Of a stretch of 32,909 nt of DNA, positions 14,320-24,059 are shown piece after piece (positions within the stretch are counted from its first letter, which is position 1; the number at the start of each line of letters is the position of its first letter). The notes under the pieces are model-generated. The model saw nothing but the letters and a program-made list of their open reading frames with translations. It was not told where the DNA came from and ran no database searches. The stretch is from positions 1 through 32,909 of the forward strand of contig CALKIW010000190.1 in assembly GCA_937995875.1 (NCBI GenBank), in the 5' to 3' direction. The position numbers and the translations under genes were made by a program. The DNA comes from an uncultured Bacteroidales bacterium. GTDB taxonomy: Bacteria > Bacteroidota > Bacteroidia > Bacteroidales > Bacteroidaceae.

Positions 14320-16602
14320 ATGAAATATATAGACGTCATATTACCTCTCCCGCTGGAAGGAACTTTCACCTATGCGGTCTCCGACGAATTGGCCGCAAGG
14401 GTTGCTATGGGCGTGCGCGTGCTCGTCCCTCTGGGTAAGAGCAAAGTCTACACAGCCATGTGCACGGGGCTGCCACACGATTCGACCAACGGGTTGTCAC
14501 AAGAAAAAGTAAAGTTTGTGATTGCCGTTCTCGACGACAGCCCCATGTTGCTGCCACAACAAATGCGTCTGTGGCAATGGATGAGTGCATACTATCTGGC
14601 ACCTCTGGGCGATATTTTTAAGGCTGCCCTGCCCTCCGGATTGAAAAGAGAGGTGGGTTACCGCCCCAAAATGGAGACCTGCGTGGGACTTGCAGAGTCT
14701 TTTCGCAACAGCAGGGCGCTACGTATCGCCTTTGATTCGATGGCACGTGCGGTGAAACAGCAGAAAGTGTTAGCGTGCTTTTTAGAACTCACAAACTGGG
14801 AGTCGCTCGATGGAGACAAACCTACGGCAACCATCAGAGAAATTACCAAAGAGGAGCTGGCCAACGAGAGCCACTGTACGGCAGCCATCATCAAAGCTCT
14901 GTGCGACCGCAAGATACTCTACACCTACGAACGGGAAGTGGGGCGGCTGAATGAGGGTGGCAGCTATCATCCCGAACTGATCAAGCCTTTGACTGAGCCC
15001 CAGCAAGACGCCTACAACCAAGTGTTGCTACAGATGATGAAAAAAAACGTGGTGTTGCTTCATGGCGTAACCTCCAGCGGCAAGACCGAACTGTATATTC
15101 ATCTCATCGAAAAAGCCCTGAACGAACACAAACAGGTGTTGTACTTGCTGCCCGAAATAGCCCTGACGGTACAAATCACCTCCCGTTTACAGCGTGTGTT
15201 TGGTAATAGGCTGGGGATTTATCATAGCAAATACAGCGATGCCGAGCGGGTAGAGATTTGGCGGAAACAACTCTCCACAGATCCCTACGACGTGATTTTA
15301 GGTGCCCGTTCAGCCGTATTCTTACCCTATCAGAATCTCGGTCTGGTCATCATTGACGAGGAACATGAGAGCAGTTTCAAGCAACAGGACCCGTCTCCCC
15401 GCTATCATGCCCGAAGCACGGCTATCGTCATGGCACAGATGTTCGGTGCTAAAACCATACTCGGTACAGCCACACCGTCGATGGAAAGCTACTACAATGC
15501 ACAGACGGGAAAGTATGGATTGGTGGAACTGAAAACCCGCTATCAAGGCATCCAACTACCTGAGATTCGGGTGGTAAACATCAAGGACCTGCGCCGAAGG
15601 AAGATGATGTCGGGGCCATTCTCTCCCACCCTGTTGGCAGCCATGCGCAAAGCGTTGTCGGACAACAAACAGGTGATTCTGTTTCAAAACCGACGGGGAT
15701 TTGCGCCGATGATTGAATGTAGGGTGTGCGGATGGGTTCCCAAATGCAAAAATTGTGATGTGTCGCTCACCTATCATAAGCGACTCAACCTGCTGACGTG
15801 TCATTATTGTGGATTTACCTATACCGTGCCTTCATCTTGCCCCAACTGCGACAATCCGAATATCAGCGGGAGGGGATACGGAACGGAGAAGATAGAAGAC
15901 CTGCTGAGCGACATTTTTCCCGAAGCCCGTGTGGCACGCATGGACCTCGACACCACACGCACACGCAATGCCTACGAGCGACTGATTGGCGACTTCAGTC
16001 GAGGGAAGACCAATGTGCTGGTTGGCACACAGATGATCAGCAAGGGGTTGGACTTTGAGAATGTAGCCGTTGTAGGCATTCTGGACGCAGATTCGATGCT
16101 CAACTATCCCGACTTTCGCGCCTATGAACACGCATTCATGATGATGAGTCAGGTGAGTGGACGTGCCGGAAGAAAAGGGAAGCGCGGGCTTGTGATTCTA
16201 CAGACCAAGAGTCCGGAACTTCCCGTCATACAACAAGTGGTGCACAACGATTTCCAAGACTTCTACAACGATTTGCTCGAAGAACGAAAAATGTTTCATT
16301 ATCCACCGTTTCACCACCTTACTTACGTATTTCTGAAACACAGACAAGAGCCAGTGGTAGAAGCGGCCGCACAGGAAATGGGAGCCAAGCTGCGACAGCT
16401 TTTTGGCGATCGCGTGCTCGGACCCGACAAACCGTCGGTGGCAAGGGTAAAGGCTTTGAGCATCAGGAAAATCGTAGTGAAACTCGAAATCGGCGTGAAT
16501 CTACGATCCGTGCGAGAGCGTTTGCGGCAAGTGCAGCAACAAATGATGCAGCAACCCTATTACAAATCACTGCAAATATACTATGATGTAGACCCCGTCT
16601 GA
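14320..16602 (+). CDS. priA: Primosomal protein N' (replication restart helicase PriA)
   Basis: 760 aa superfamily 2 DNA helicase that reloads the replisome at stalled forks. An N-terminal DNA-binding domain (about 1-100) is followed by a winged-helix part. The helicase core has Walker A GVTSSGKTEL near residue 250 and the DEEH Walker B box near residue 345 (IIDEEHESSFKQQ). Motif III is GTATPSMES. The zinc-binding insert holds eight cysteines: CRVCGWVPKCKNC from residue 467 and CHYCGF plus CPNC near residues 495-511. Motifs V and VI are GTQMISKGLDF and QVSGRAGRKG. Length and order are normal for PriA. The sequence TTACTTTG (14301-14308) is close to a -7 box and would give an almost leaderless message; otherwise the gene is read with the upstream transporter, 67 bp away. 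Confidence 0.95.
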   Translation: MKYIDVILPLPLEGTFTYAVSDELAARVAMGVRVLVPLGKSKVYTAMCTGLPHDSTNGLSQEKVKFVIAVLDDSPMLLPQQMRLWQWMSAYYLAPLGDIFKAALPSGLKREVGYRPKMETCVGLAESFRNSRALRIAFDSMARAVKQQKVLACFLELTNWESLDGDKPTATIREITKEELANESHCTAAIIKALCDRKILYTYEREVGRLNEGGSYHPELIKPLTEPQQDAYNQVLLQMMKKNVVLLHGVTSSGKTELYIHLIEKALNEHKQVLYLLPEIALTVQITSRLQRVFGNRLGIYHSKYSDAERVEIWRKQLSTDPYDVILGARSAVFLPYQNLGLVIIDEEHESSFKQQDPSPRYHARSTAIVMAQMFGAKTILGTATPSMESYYNAQTGKYGLVELKTRYQGIQLPEIRVVNIKDLRRRKMMSGPFSPTLLAAMRKALSDNKQVILFQNRRGFAPMIECRVCGWVPKCKNCDVSLTYHKRLNLLTCHYCGFTYTVPSSCPNCDNPNISGRGYGTEKIEDLLSDIFPEARVARMDLDTTRTRNAYERLIGDFSRGKTNVLVGTQMISKGLDFENVAVVGILDADSMLNYPDFRAYEHAFMMMSQVSGRAGRKGKRGLVILQTKSPELPVIQQVVHNDFQDFYNDLLEERKMFHYPPFHHLTYVFLKHRQEPVVEAAAQEMGAKLRQLFGDRVLGPDKPSVARVKALSIRKIVVKLEIGVNLRSVRERLRQVQQQMMQQPYYKSLQIYYDVDPV

Positions 16603-16620
16603 TAGTCGAAAACGGCTATC
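16601..16620. terminator. Hairpin between convergent priA and 7TM-HD genes
   Basis: GATAGTCG AAAA CGGCTATC forms an 8-bp stem (one G-T pair) with a tetraloop. It overlaps the priA stop codon and lies 20 bp from the end of the convergent gene. There is no T-run on either side, so its efficiency as a terminator is doubtful. Confidence 0.35.
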
Positions 16621-16640
16621 GGGCACTTATCTGTCTCCTT

Positions 16641-18716
16641 TTACTCCTTCTTCCTCGTCGGATATTGTATTCGAGTGTGGTAAATAGCCTTCAGGCGCTC
16701 TACCAAAACCTGCTTGGCTATAGCAATATCATAGAATGTTATCCGACACTCCTTGAAACATCCGGCAGCCACTTGCTGCTCAATGAGCTTATCTACCAAA
16801 TTGGCGATATTCTCCTCTGAGTATTCACTAAGAGAATGAGAAGCGGCCTCACAGGTGTCGGCCATCATGAGAATAGCTTGTTCAGGGGTATAGGGATTGG
16901 GGCCGGGATAAGTGAAAAGTTCCTTATCGACAATTTCATCTGGATGTTCGTTCTGACATTTCACATAGAAATATTTGGTAATATTGCGCCCATGATGGGT
17001 ACGGATAAAGTCGATGATGGTTACCGGGAGGCCGGCTTCTTCGGCAATTTTCACACCATTGGCAACGTGTTCGATGATGATGCGCGCACTCTCTTTGTCG
17101 GTCAGGTTGTCGTGCGGATTGATACCTCCCTGTTGGTTTTCGGTAAAGAATGCCGGATTTACCATCTTGCCAATGTCATGATAGAGGGCACCCGTACGCA
17201 CTAGAGTGCTGTTGGCTCCAACCTTATTGGCTATCTCCGAAGCCAGATTACCCACTGTGATGGAATGTTGGAATGTGCCCGGAGCCACCTCACTGAGGTT
17301 GCGCAACAGCCCCTTATTGGTGTTAGACAGTTCTATGAGCGTGATAACGGAGATAAATCCAAAAGCCTTCTCCACAAGAAACATCAGCGGATAGGCCAGC
17401 AACACCAGTATGGCATTGATCAGGAAATGATAGTAGATACTGGTATCGAGCGAGAAGTCGTCGCCACTCTGCATGAGCTTGATGGCCAAATAGGTGATAC
17501 CCATGGAGAAAAACACCATTACGGCTGTCTTGAAAACCTGCGATCGTGACGACATCTCACGCAACGAGTAGATGGCAACCGAACCGGTAACCAACTGCAT
17601 GACAATAAATTCATACTGGTATCTCACCGCAGCCGAACATATCAGCACCGTAATCACATGAGTGAAAAAAGCTGTTCGGGAATCCATGAAGACTCGCACA
17701 AAGATAGGAATGAGTGCAAACGGGAGGATGTAGACGCTGAAATTGAAATAGCTATGCTTCATCATGAGCGACACCATAATAGGGAATATCGTGAGGAAAG
17801 CATAGAGCATGGTGATGCTTCGGGGCTTGGAGAAGTAGTCCCTACGGAACAAACCAAGGTAACACGTAAAGGCCAACACAAGAATGAAGACATACAATAT
17901 GTTGCCGATAAAATTGTTGGTTATCTGCGATTTGGTAGCACTGCGTCGCTCCATTTCCTTTTCCAAAGATGTAAGTACGCGGTAATTGTATTCGGTCACC
18001 ATATCGCCCACACTGATAATCTTCTGTCCACTCATCACCATTCCGCTGGCGGGGGAAACCCCACTGAGCAGGTCGTCCATGGCCGTTTCAGTGCGTTCCT
18101 TGTCGTATATGAGGTTGGCCTCAATATAATTATTGAGGTTTAACCGTTGAAGCTCCCCCCTCTCGGTCGCCAAGGCTGCATCGTTGATAATCTGTTCGTA
18201 GGCAGACATGGTGGAGTACACACAGTTAATAACAATGCTCTCAGCATTTTTTCCAAAGACAACCCGTATCAATCCGGCTGTGTCGGTCTTGGCAAGAAGG
18301 TTATAGTTTGGCGTTTCCATAATGCCTGCCTGGTAGAGTCTGTGCAACCTGTCTACAATAATATCCTTGTATGTGGCCGGCATACCGGGCAGTTCCTTCG
18401 CAAAATCTTGCTTAAACCTTGTGATATTCTTGCTCTCCGTACGATGGTCGTAGGTGTAATAGGGCTGAAACTCCTTGAGCAGAGAGTCTTTCTCCTTTGA
18501 CAAAGCCTCGTCAGTCTTATAAATCGGAAAATCGTATTTTGCTATTACCGTACCGTAACGCCAAGGTTCACCCACTTCATAAGCAAACGGTTTACCCTCG
18601 TTTCGCGGCAGAAACCACACGATAAGGAATGTGGTTAAAACTACCAAAATGACGCGGGTTGCGACATCACGCCAATAATGTTCTTCTTGCTTATAAATTC
18701 TTTCTATGATGCGCAT
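16641..18716 (-). CDS. 7TM-HD domain phosphohydrolase, PgpH-like
   Basis: 691 aa membrane phosphohydrolase. One N-terminal helix (RVILVVLTTFLIVWFLP, about residues 22-38) anchors an extracytoplasmic 7TMR-HDED domain (about 45-265). Seven membrane helices follow (about 275-465), then a cytosolic HD domain. The metal site shows as GALYHDIGKMVNP with the HD pair at residues 513-514, an upstream His in FQHSITVGNLA, and HVANG and RTHHG further down. In Firmicutes, PgpH of this architecture degrades cyclic di-AMP to pApA; the same role in Bacteroidota is likely but inferred. The start is the ATG at 18716-18714. It is divergent from gltX and convergent with priA. No perfect TAnnTTTG box stands upstream; TATTTTCG is the nearest. 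Confidence 0.88.
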   Translation of the reverse strand: MRIIERIYKQEEHYWRDVATRVILVVLTTFLIVWFLPRNEGKPFAYEVGEPWRYGTVIAKYDFPIYKTDEALSKEKDSLLKEFQPYYTYDHRTESKNITRFKQDFAKELPGMPATYKDIIVDRLHRLYQAGIMETPNYNLLAKTDTAGLIRVVFGKNAESIVINCVYSTMSAYEQIINDAALATERGELQRLNLNNYIEANLIYDKERTETAMDDLLSGVSPASGMVMSGQKIISVGDMVTEYNYRVLTSLEKEMERRSATKSQITNNFIGNILYVFILVLAFTCYLGLFRRDYFSKPRSITMLYAFLTIFPIMVSLMMKHSYFNFSVYILPFALIPIFVRVFMDSRTAFFTHVITVLICSAAVRYQYEFIVMQLVTGSVAIYSLREMSSRSQVFKTAVMVFFSMGITYLAIKLMQSGDDFSLDTSIYYHFLINAILVLLAYPLMFLVEKAFGFISVITLIELSNTNKGLLRNLSEVAPGTFQHSITVGNLASEIANKVGANSTLVRTGALYHDIGKMVNPAFFTENQQGGINPHDNLTDKESARIIIEHVANGVKIAEEAGLPVTIIDFIRTHHGRNITKYFYVKCQNEHPDEIVDKELFTYPGPNPYTPEQAILMMADTCEAASHSLSEYSEENIANLVDKLIEQQVAAGCFKECRITFYDIAIAKQVLVERLKAIYHTRIQYPTRKKE

Positions 18717-18786
18717 ATCTATTTCTTATTCTTCTGATAACACTGCGAAAATACTAAATTAATACGTCAAACTCGAAAAAATATAT

Positions 18787-18794
18787 TAATTTTG
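18787..18794 (+). promoter_or_regulatory. Predicted -7 box of the gltX-waaA operon
   Basis: TAATTTTG matches TAnnTTTG. The start point near 18801 leaves about 15 nt before the ATG at 18816. No TTTG is visible at -33. Confidence 0.5.
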
Positions 18795-18815
18795 CAAAAA
18801 AATAAGAGTTATAGT

Positions 18816-20342
18816 ATGTCAGAAAGAAAAGTTCGGGTACGTTTTGCACCCAGTCCAACCGGCCCTTTGCATATTGGAGGTGTGCGAACGGCACTCTTCA
18901 ATTATCTTTTTGCTCGTCAACATGGTGGCGACTTGGTATTCCGCATTGAGGATACCGACTCCAACCGCTTTGTGCCCGGAGCTGAAGAATATATTCTTGA
19001 GGCTTTTCAATGGTTGGGTATCAAGTTTGACGAAGGGGTGAGTTTTGGTGGCAGTCACGGTCCCTACCGTCAAAGCGAACGCCGCGACATTTACAAGCAA
19101 TATGTAGCTCGGCTTATCGAATCCGGCAAAGCCTACTATGCTTTCGACACGCCTGAAGAACTGCAAAAGAAGCGCGAGGAAATCCAAAACTTCCAATACG
19201 ATGCTTCAACACGCCTGCAGATGCGCAACTCTTTGGTGTTGGAGCGTGCCGAATGGGAACAGCTCATCGCCGACGGTGCCCAATATACCGTTCGCTTTAA
19301 GGTGGAACCGGGACAGGAGATTGTTGTTAATGACATGATTCGCGGCGAGGTACACGTGAAGAGTGACATTGTAGACGACAAAGTGCTCTATAAGAGTGCT
19401 GACGAACTGCCCACCTATCATCTCGCCAATATCGTGGACGACCATCTTATGGAAATCACCCACGTAATTCGTGGCGAGGAGTGGTTGCCAAGCGCACCGC
19501 TTCATGTAATGCTCTATCAGGCTTTCGGGTGGGAAGACACCATGCCCCGCTTTGCTCATTTGCCGTTGCTGCTGAAACCCGAAGGCAAGGGAAAACTGTC
19601 TAAACGCGACGGCGACCGGTTGGGATTCCCCGTATTCCCCTTGGAATGGCACGACCCCAAGACAGAAGAAGTAAGCTCCGGTTACCGCGAAAGCGGCTAT
19701 TTCCCGGAAGCCGTAATCAACTTTCTGGCACTGCTTGGATGGAATCCCGGCACCGAACAGGAGCTGTTCAGCTTGAGCGAACTGGTACAGGCTTTCGATA
19801 TAGAGAAATGTTCGAAGAGCGGTGCCAAGTTTGATTATCAGAAAGGAATATGGTTTAACCATGAATATATGCTGCGCAAGAGCGACGACGAAATTGCACG
19901 CGAGTTTGCCGCTATCGTAGCCAACAATGGCGTAGACGAATCGTTCGACCGTGTCAAAGCTGTTGTCCACATGATGAAAGAACGCGTGAGCTTTGTGAAA
20001 GAACTGTGGCCACTGTGTTCGTTCTTCTTCATTGCGCCGACCGAATACGACAAGAAAACCATCAAAAAACGGTGGAAACCCTATTCTCCCCAGCAAATGA
20101 GCGAGCTCGTAGAAGTGCTTGAGGGCATAGAAGACTTTTCCATTGAAGGGCAGGAGCCTGTTGTAGTGAAATGGATTGAAGACAAGGGCTACAAGATGGG
20201 CGACATTATGAACGCATTTCGTTTGACCCTTGTGGGCATTGGCAAAGGTCCCGGCATGTTCGACATCTCTGCTTTCTTGGGCAAGGAAGAAACCATCAAA
20301 CGTATGAAGAAGGCTATCGAGGTGCTGCCTTCCGGTGAATAA
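18816..20342 (+). CDS. gltX: Glutamyl-tRNA synthetase
   Basis: 508 aa class I aminoacyl-tRNA synthetase that charges tRNA-Glu. The HIGH-type motif is PTGPLHIGGVRTALFNYLFA, with HIGG at residues 19-22. The KMSKS-type motif is KLSKRDGD at about residues 261-268. The Rossmann block EDTDSNRF and the YLFA and VIRGEEWLPS blocks are as in bacterial GluRS. The C-terminal anticodon-binding domain runs from about residue 340 to the end. I chose MSERKVRVRFAPSPTG at 18816; a longer frame starting with TTG would begin inside the promoter. waaA starts 44 bp downstream, so the two are probably cotranscribed. Whether it can also charge tRNA-Gln is not visible here. Confidence 0.95.
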   Translation: MSERKVRVRFAPSPTGPLHIGGVRTALFNYLFARQHGGDLVFRIEDTDSNRFVPGAEEYILEAFQWLGIKFDEGVSFGGSHGPYRQSERRDIYKQYVARLIESGKAYYAFDTPEELQKKREEIQNFQYDASTRLQMRNSLVLERAEWEQLIADGAQYTVRFKVEPGQEIVVNDMIRGEVHVKSDIVDDKVLYKSADELPTYHLANIVDDHLMEITHVIRGEEWLPSAPLHVMLYQAFGWEDTMPRFAHLPLLLKPEGKGKLSKRDGDRLGFPVFPLEWHDPKTEEVSSGYRESGYFPEAVINFLALLGWNPGTEQELFSLSELVQAFDIEKCSKSGAKFDYQKGIWFNHEYMLRKSDDEIAREFAAIVANNGVDESFDRVKAVVHMMKERVSFVKELWPLCSFFFIAPTEYDKKTIKKRWKPYSPQQMSELVEVLEGIEDFSIEGQEPVVVKWIEDKGYKMGDIMNAFRLTLVGIGKGPGMFDISAFLGKEETIKRMKKAIEVLPSGE

Positions 20343-20386
20343 TGTTGTTTTAATCTATTGTTAAAACACAGGATTCAGACTGCAAT

Positions 20387-21622
20387 ATGTATCAAATCTT
20401 TATTTGGATATACACGCTCGGAGTATGGGTGACCAGCCTGTTCAGCGAGAAAGTGAAGACGATGCGAAAAGGCGAACACGAGGCCTTCCGCATCTTGAAA
20501 GAAAAAGTGGAGCCGGATGCCAGATACATTTGGTTTCATGCGGCCTCCTTGGGCGAATTTGAACAAGGACGACCACTTATCGAGCATATCAGGAAAGCAT
20601 TTCCCGAATACAAAATTCTCCTTACCTTCTTCTCTCCTTCGGGTTACGAAGTAAGAAAGAATTATAAGGGAGCCGACATTTGCTGCTATCTCCCACTCGA
20701 CACTATTGGCAATTCCCGCAAGTTCTTAAGGCTTATACGACCGGAAAAGGCATTCTTCATCAAATATGAATTCTGGTACAACTATCTGCACATCCTGAAA
20801 CATCGCGGAGTGCCTACCTATAGTGTTTCAAGCATTTTCCGCCCCAACCAAGTGTTTTTCAAATGGTATGGACGAGGATATAAGAAAGTGTTGCATTGTT
20901 TCACCCATTTCTTTGTGCAGAACGACACAAGCCGAGAGTTGTTACATCAGATTGGCATTGATTGTGCTACGGTAGTGGGCGACACCCGTTTCGACCGTGT
21001 ACTCCAAATCAAAGAAGCCAGCAAGCAACTCCCTCTGGTCGATGCTTTTGTAGGAAACGACCCTAAACAGCTGTCCAAAGTGTTTGTGGCCGGCTCATCG
21101 TGGGGCCCCGATGAAGAAATCTTCATCAAGTATTTCAATGTGCATAAGGATTGGAAACTCATCATTGCACCCCATGTCATCGGTGAAGACCACATGAAAC
21201 AAATTCTCTCCAAGCTCAACCGAAAGACCGCACGCTATTCTGTTGCAACAGAAAATGAAATCAAAGACGCAGACTGCCTGATCATTGACTGTTTCGGACT
21301 GCTCTCAAGCATATATCATTATGGCAGTGTAGCGTATGTCGGCGGAGGCTTTGGCGCGGGTATTCACAATGTTTTGGAAGCCGCAGTATGGAACATTCCC
21401 GTAATTTTCGGTCCCAACAACGGGCACTTTCAGGAAGCGCAGGGCTTGTTGGCAGCACAGGGCGGGTTTGAGATTAACGACTACCGGCAATTTGAAGAAT
21501 TGATGAATCGCTTTGATGCAGACGCCGATTACCTAAGCCAAAGTGGCAAAAAAGCCGGGATGTATGTCCAAGACCGCTCCGGTGCAACACAGCACATCAT
21601 TGACAACATCCACAATTTATAA
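20387..21622 (+). CDS. waaA: 3-deoxy-D-manno-octulosonic acid (Kdo) transferase
   Basis: 411 aa glycosyltransferase of family GT30 that transfers Kdo from CMP-Kdo to lipid IV-A, at the cytosolic face of the inner membrane. The N-terminal hydrophobic stretch MYQIFIWIYTLGVWVTSLFS is the usual membrane anchor. The conserved block WFHAASLGEFEQGRPLI contains the probable catalytic Glu57. Other family blocks are FIKYEFWYNYL, SSIFRPNQVFFKWYG, FFVQN, GDTRFDRV, VAGSSWGPDEE, APHVIGEDH, and the CMP-binding SVAYVGGGFGAGIHNVLEAA. All are present and length is normal. How many Kdo residues it adds cannot be judged. It follows gltX by 44 bp and is closed by a clear terminator. Confidence 0.94.
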   Translation: MYQIFIWIYTLGVWVTSLFSEKVKTMRKGEHEAFRILKEKVEPDARYIWFHAASLGEFEQGRPLIEHIRKAFPEYKILLTFFSPSGYEVRKNYKGADICCYLPLDTIGNSRKFLRLIRPEKAFFIKYEFWYNYLHILKHRGVPTYSVSSIFRPNQVFFKWYGRGYKKVLHCFTHFFVQNDTSRELLHQIGIDCATVVGDTRFDRVLQIKEASKQLPLVDAFVGNDPKQLSKVFVAGSSWGPDEEIFIKYFNVHKDWKLIIAPHVIGEDHMKQILSKLNRKTARYSVATENEIKDADCLIIDCFGLLSSIYHYGSVAYVGGGFGAGIHNVLEAAVWNIPVIFGPNNGHFQEAQGLLAAQGGFEINDYRQFEELMNRFDADADYLSQSGKKAGMYVQDRSGATQHIIDNIHNL

Positions 21623-21648
21623 AAAAACAACAACACCTTAATTCAAGC

Positions 21649-21689
21649 AAATCGGAGAGTGATGTAACCCCATCAACCCTCCGATTTTT
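21649..21689 (+). terminator. Intrinsic terminator after waaA
   Basis: The arms AAATCGGAG (21649-21657) and CTCCGATTT (21679-21687) pair perfectly, an inner GTGATG/CATCAA part extends the stem, and a T-run follows. It begins 27 bp after the waaA stop codon. The A-rich left edge may also let it stop transcripts from the minus-strand C-S lyase gene. Confidence 0.8.
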
Positions 21690-21802
21690 GTCATAAACAA
21701 GCAAAACACACTTGTCATACACCTGTTCATTTGACTATTGCCCTCTCATAGAAAACCTCTGCTTCTATCAGGGTGCAGCCGCTAATCTGTGCTGACACAT
21801 CG

Positions 21803-22981
21803 TCATCCCATTTGTTCAGTTCCACCCAACACTTTCTCCATGCGCTGCAGTCCTTCTCTGAGCATGGCTCGTGTACAGGCAAGGTTTATGCGCAGATAGC
21901 CCTCACCGGCTTTCTCGCCATACAACGTACCACTGCTCACAAACACCTTGCCTTCCTTGAGCAGTCTGCGGGTAGCTTCCTTCGTGGTCAATCCAAGTTT
22001 AGAAATATCCACCCATGCCAAATAGGTGCCTTCGAGTTTGATAACTTCCGTCTTTGGCAGATGTTCGGCCATATATTCCTTGAGGAGTTTGTAATTGTCG
22101 GCAATATACAAATTGAGTTCGTCGAGCCAGTCTTCGCTCTCATTGTATGCCGCCTTCAAGGCTATCGGTCCGAACGAATTGACATCACACACCTCATAAA
22201 TATTAACCACTCTATCAATGCGACGACACATTTCCTCATCCTTGCAGATGATATTGGCTATCTGCAGGCCGGCAATATTGAAGTTCTTCGAGGGCGAGTT
22301 GAAGGTGACACTGTTGTCCGAGTTTACTTCATTGACTGCGGCAAACGGCGTGAATGTAACGCCGGGCATCACCAATTCACAATGGATTTCGTCGCTCACC
22401 ACACGCACACGATGTTTCGCGCAGATTTCACCCATGCGTGCCAACTCATCAGGCGTCCATACCCTCCCCGCAGGATTATGGGGGTTGCAGAGCAGGAAGA
22501 CTGTCGTTTTCTCGTCGGCACATTTTGTCTCAAAATCATCCCAATCTATGGTATAGGTGTCACCCGTGCGTACCAACTGGTTTTCAACAATCTCGCATCC
22601 CTGATTGCGGATAGATGAAAAAAAGCAGTTGTACACTGGCGTTTGCACGAGCACCTTCTCGCCCGGAAGCGTAAGGGCTTTGATGGTACAGCTGATGGCC
22701 GGCACCACCCCTGTGGTATAGATTACCCACTCGCGCCGGATGGTCCATTGGTGACGGCGGGAAAACCATGAAATCAATGCGTCATAATAGCTGTCGTCTA
22801 CCAAGGTGTAGCCAAAGACGCCGTGCTCTACACGCTCGGCAAGTGCATTTTTGATAGCCGGTGCCACCTCAAAATCCATATCGGCCACCCAAAACGGTAG
22901 TGCGTCTTCCGGAATAGCATCCCACTTGACAGAGCCGGTGTGTCGGCGATTAACGGGTTTGTCGAAATTATATTTGGTCAT
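21803..22981 (-). CDS. PatB/MalY-type C-S lyase (cystathionine beta-lyase), PLP-dependent
   Basis: 392 aa fold-type I PLP enzyme of the aminotransferase class I/II superfamily. The PatB/MalY signature is the N-terminal NRRHTGSVKWD followed by LPFWVADMDFEVAP. Other blocks are FGYT, FFSSIRNQG, LLCNPHNPAGRVW and VVSDEIHCELV, and the Schiff-base lysine is Lys232 in SPSKNFNIAGLQ. The C-terminal RINLACTR holds the carboxylate-binding Arg. The enzyme cleaves the C-S bond of cystathionine or cysteine conjugates, giving a thiol or sulfide, pyruvate and ammonia. In oral anaerobes such enzymes can release hydrogen sulfide; that is inference here. It lies 133 bp downstream of a DUF3737 gene on the same strand. 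The spacer holds a hairpin (AAGCCG/CGGCTT arms), so separate expression is possible. Confidence 0.9.
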   Translation of the reverse strand: MTKYNFDKPVNRRHTGSVKWDAIPEDALPFWVADMDFEVAPAIKNALAERVEHGVFGYTLVDDSYYDALISWFSRRHQWTIRREWVIYTTGVVPAISCTIKALTLPGEKVLVQTPVYNCFFSSIRNQGCEIVENQLVRTGDTYTIDWDDFETKCADEKTTVFLLCNPHNPAGRVWTPDELARMGEICAKHRVRVVSDEIHCELVMPGVTFTPFAAVNEVNSDNSVTFNSPSKNFNIAGLQIANIICKDEEMCRRIDRVVNIYEVCDVNSFGPIALKAAYNESEDWLDELNLYIADNYKLLKEYMAEHLPKTEVIKLEGTYLAWVDISKLGLTTKEATRRLLKEGKVFVSSGTLYGEKAGEGYLRINLACTRAMLREGLQRMEKVLGGTEQMG

Positions 22982-23114
22982 CGTACATAAATTTTAGCGT
23001 TATAAAAAAAGGAAAGTATCATTGTTGCGCGACAACGCACGGAGTCAAAAGAAAGCTGAAAGCGTGAAAGCCGCCTCCCCTCTCCATGACAACAGAGAAA
23101 CGGCTTCCATGCCT

Positions 23115-23960
23115 CTATGCCCGTTCTTCTATCACGCAATAGTGCCCCTTGGCGTTCTCGTCGTAGGTAACAGAGCCTATTTTGTCGGCCACTATCCTAC
23201 CCGAAATTGGGTTTTTAATATTGGTAATGGCACCTTTGATTTGGGCATCCACCTGTGTGCAATCCTCGAAGGCACGGTCGCAAGCGACATCGAAGGTGCA
23301 GTCTTCGAGAACAACGTTGTCCATATAGCAGAGTGGCTGCTCTCCACTGATATGGCAGCGAACGAGCCTGACGTTTTTGGAATGCCAGGCGAGATATTCG
23401 CCATTGAGGTCGGAGTCGTAAACGGTCACGTTATCACATTCCCAAAAAGAGTCTTTCGTTATAATTTTCGCATTGTGGATCTCCACATTCTCACAATATT
23501 GAAACACGTATTTGGCATCGCTCGTCAATCCGTCTACATAGATGTTCTTGGAAAACATAAAAGGATAGGTACCCTCGTGGAGTTCCACATTCTTCAGCTT
23601 CAAGCCGTCCACCTTCCAAAAGGTTTCGTCGGCATCGTTAATCTTAACGTTCTCTAGTTCGAGATTCCTCATTTCGCGGAAAAACTTGGGACCATCTATC
23701 ACACAGTCGCGCATCACCATATCGTTGCTATACCATATTGCCGACCGGCTGCCCTCAGCAAAATAACAATTTGTAATCTCACTGCCATCTACGTGCCACC
23801 AGGGATATTTGCCATAAAAGCGGGAGTTGTTGCATTTGATATGCTCACAGCATTTGATGCCCGACTCTCCGTCTACTATCTCTATATTCTCAAGACTAAC
23901 ATTCTTTGCAGCAAACAAAGGACGCTCGCCACCAAACTTCTTATCTTTAATTATCTCCAT
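23115..23960 (-). CDS. DUF3737 family protein, predicted right-handed beta-helix
   Basis: 281 aa cytosolic-looking protein without signal peptide or membrane segment. From residue 15 on it is made of short repeated strands of about 18-22 residues with an alternating pattern such as NLELENVKINDAD, GLKLKNVELHEGT, NVEIHNAKIITKD, NVTVYDSDLNGEY, NVRLVRCHISGEQ and NVVLEDCTFDVAC. This is a parallel beta-helix ladder. The start (KFGGERPLFAAKNVSLENIE) and the repeated W/F positions fit the DUF3737 family. No biochemical function is established for the family. The start at 23960-23958 is supported by a complete promoter about 70 bp upstream. It leads a possible two-gene unit with the C-S lyase. Confidence 0.85.
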   Translation of the reverse strand: MEIIKDKKFGGERPLFAAKNVSLENIEIVDGESGIKCCEHIKCNNSRFYGKYPWWHVDGSEITNCYFAEGSRSAIWYSNDMVMRDCVIDGPKFFREMRNLELENVKINDADETFWKVDGLKLKNVELHEGTYPFMFSKNIYVDGLTSDAKYVFQYCENVEIHNAKIITKDSFWECDNVTVYDSDLNGEYLAWHSKNVRLVRCHISGEQPLCYMDNVVLEDCTFDVACDRAFEDCTQVDAQIKGAITNIKNPISGRIVADKIGSVTYDENAKGHYCVIEERA

Positions 23961-24027
23961 CTTGTTTTGCGTTGTTTATCCTTGTTGGAACATTCGTCCG
24001 ACCTGAGTTAGTTTATTTCTTAATAAG

Positions 24028-24059
24028 CAAAGATAGTGCCAAAATACGTGTCATGCAAA
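24028..24059 (-). promoter_or_regulatory. Full Bacteroidota-type promoter of the DUF3737 gene
   Basis: The minus strand reads TTTG (24059-24056), 20 bp, TATCTTTG (24035-24028). Boxes and spacing match the consensus. The start point near 24021 gives a leader of about 60 nt. Confidence 0.75.

Noticed and set aside
19206..20096. 296-codon minus-strand frame opposite gltX
   Set aside because: Shadow of glutamyl-tRNA synthetase; no recognisable domain.
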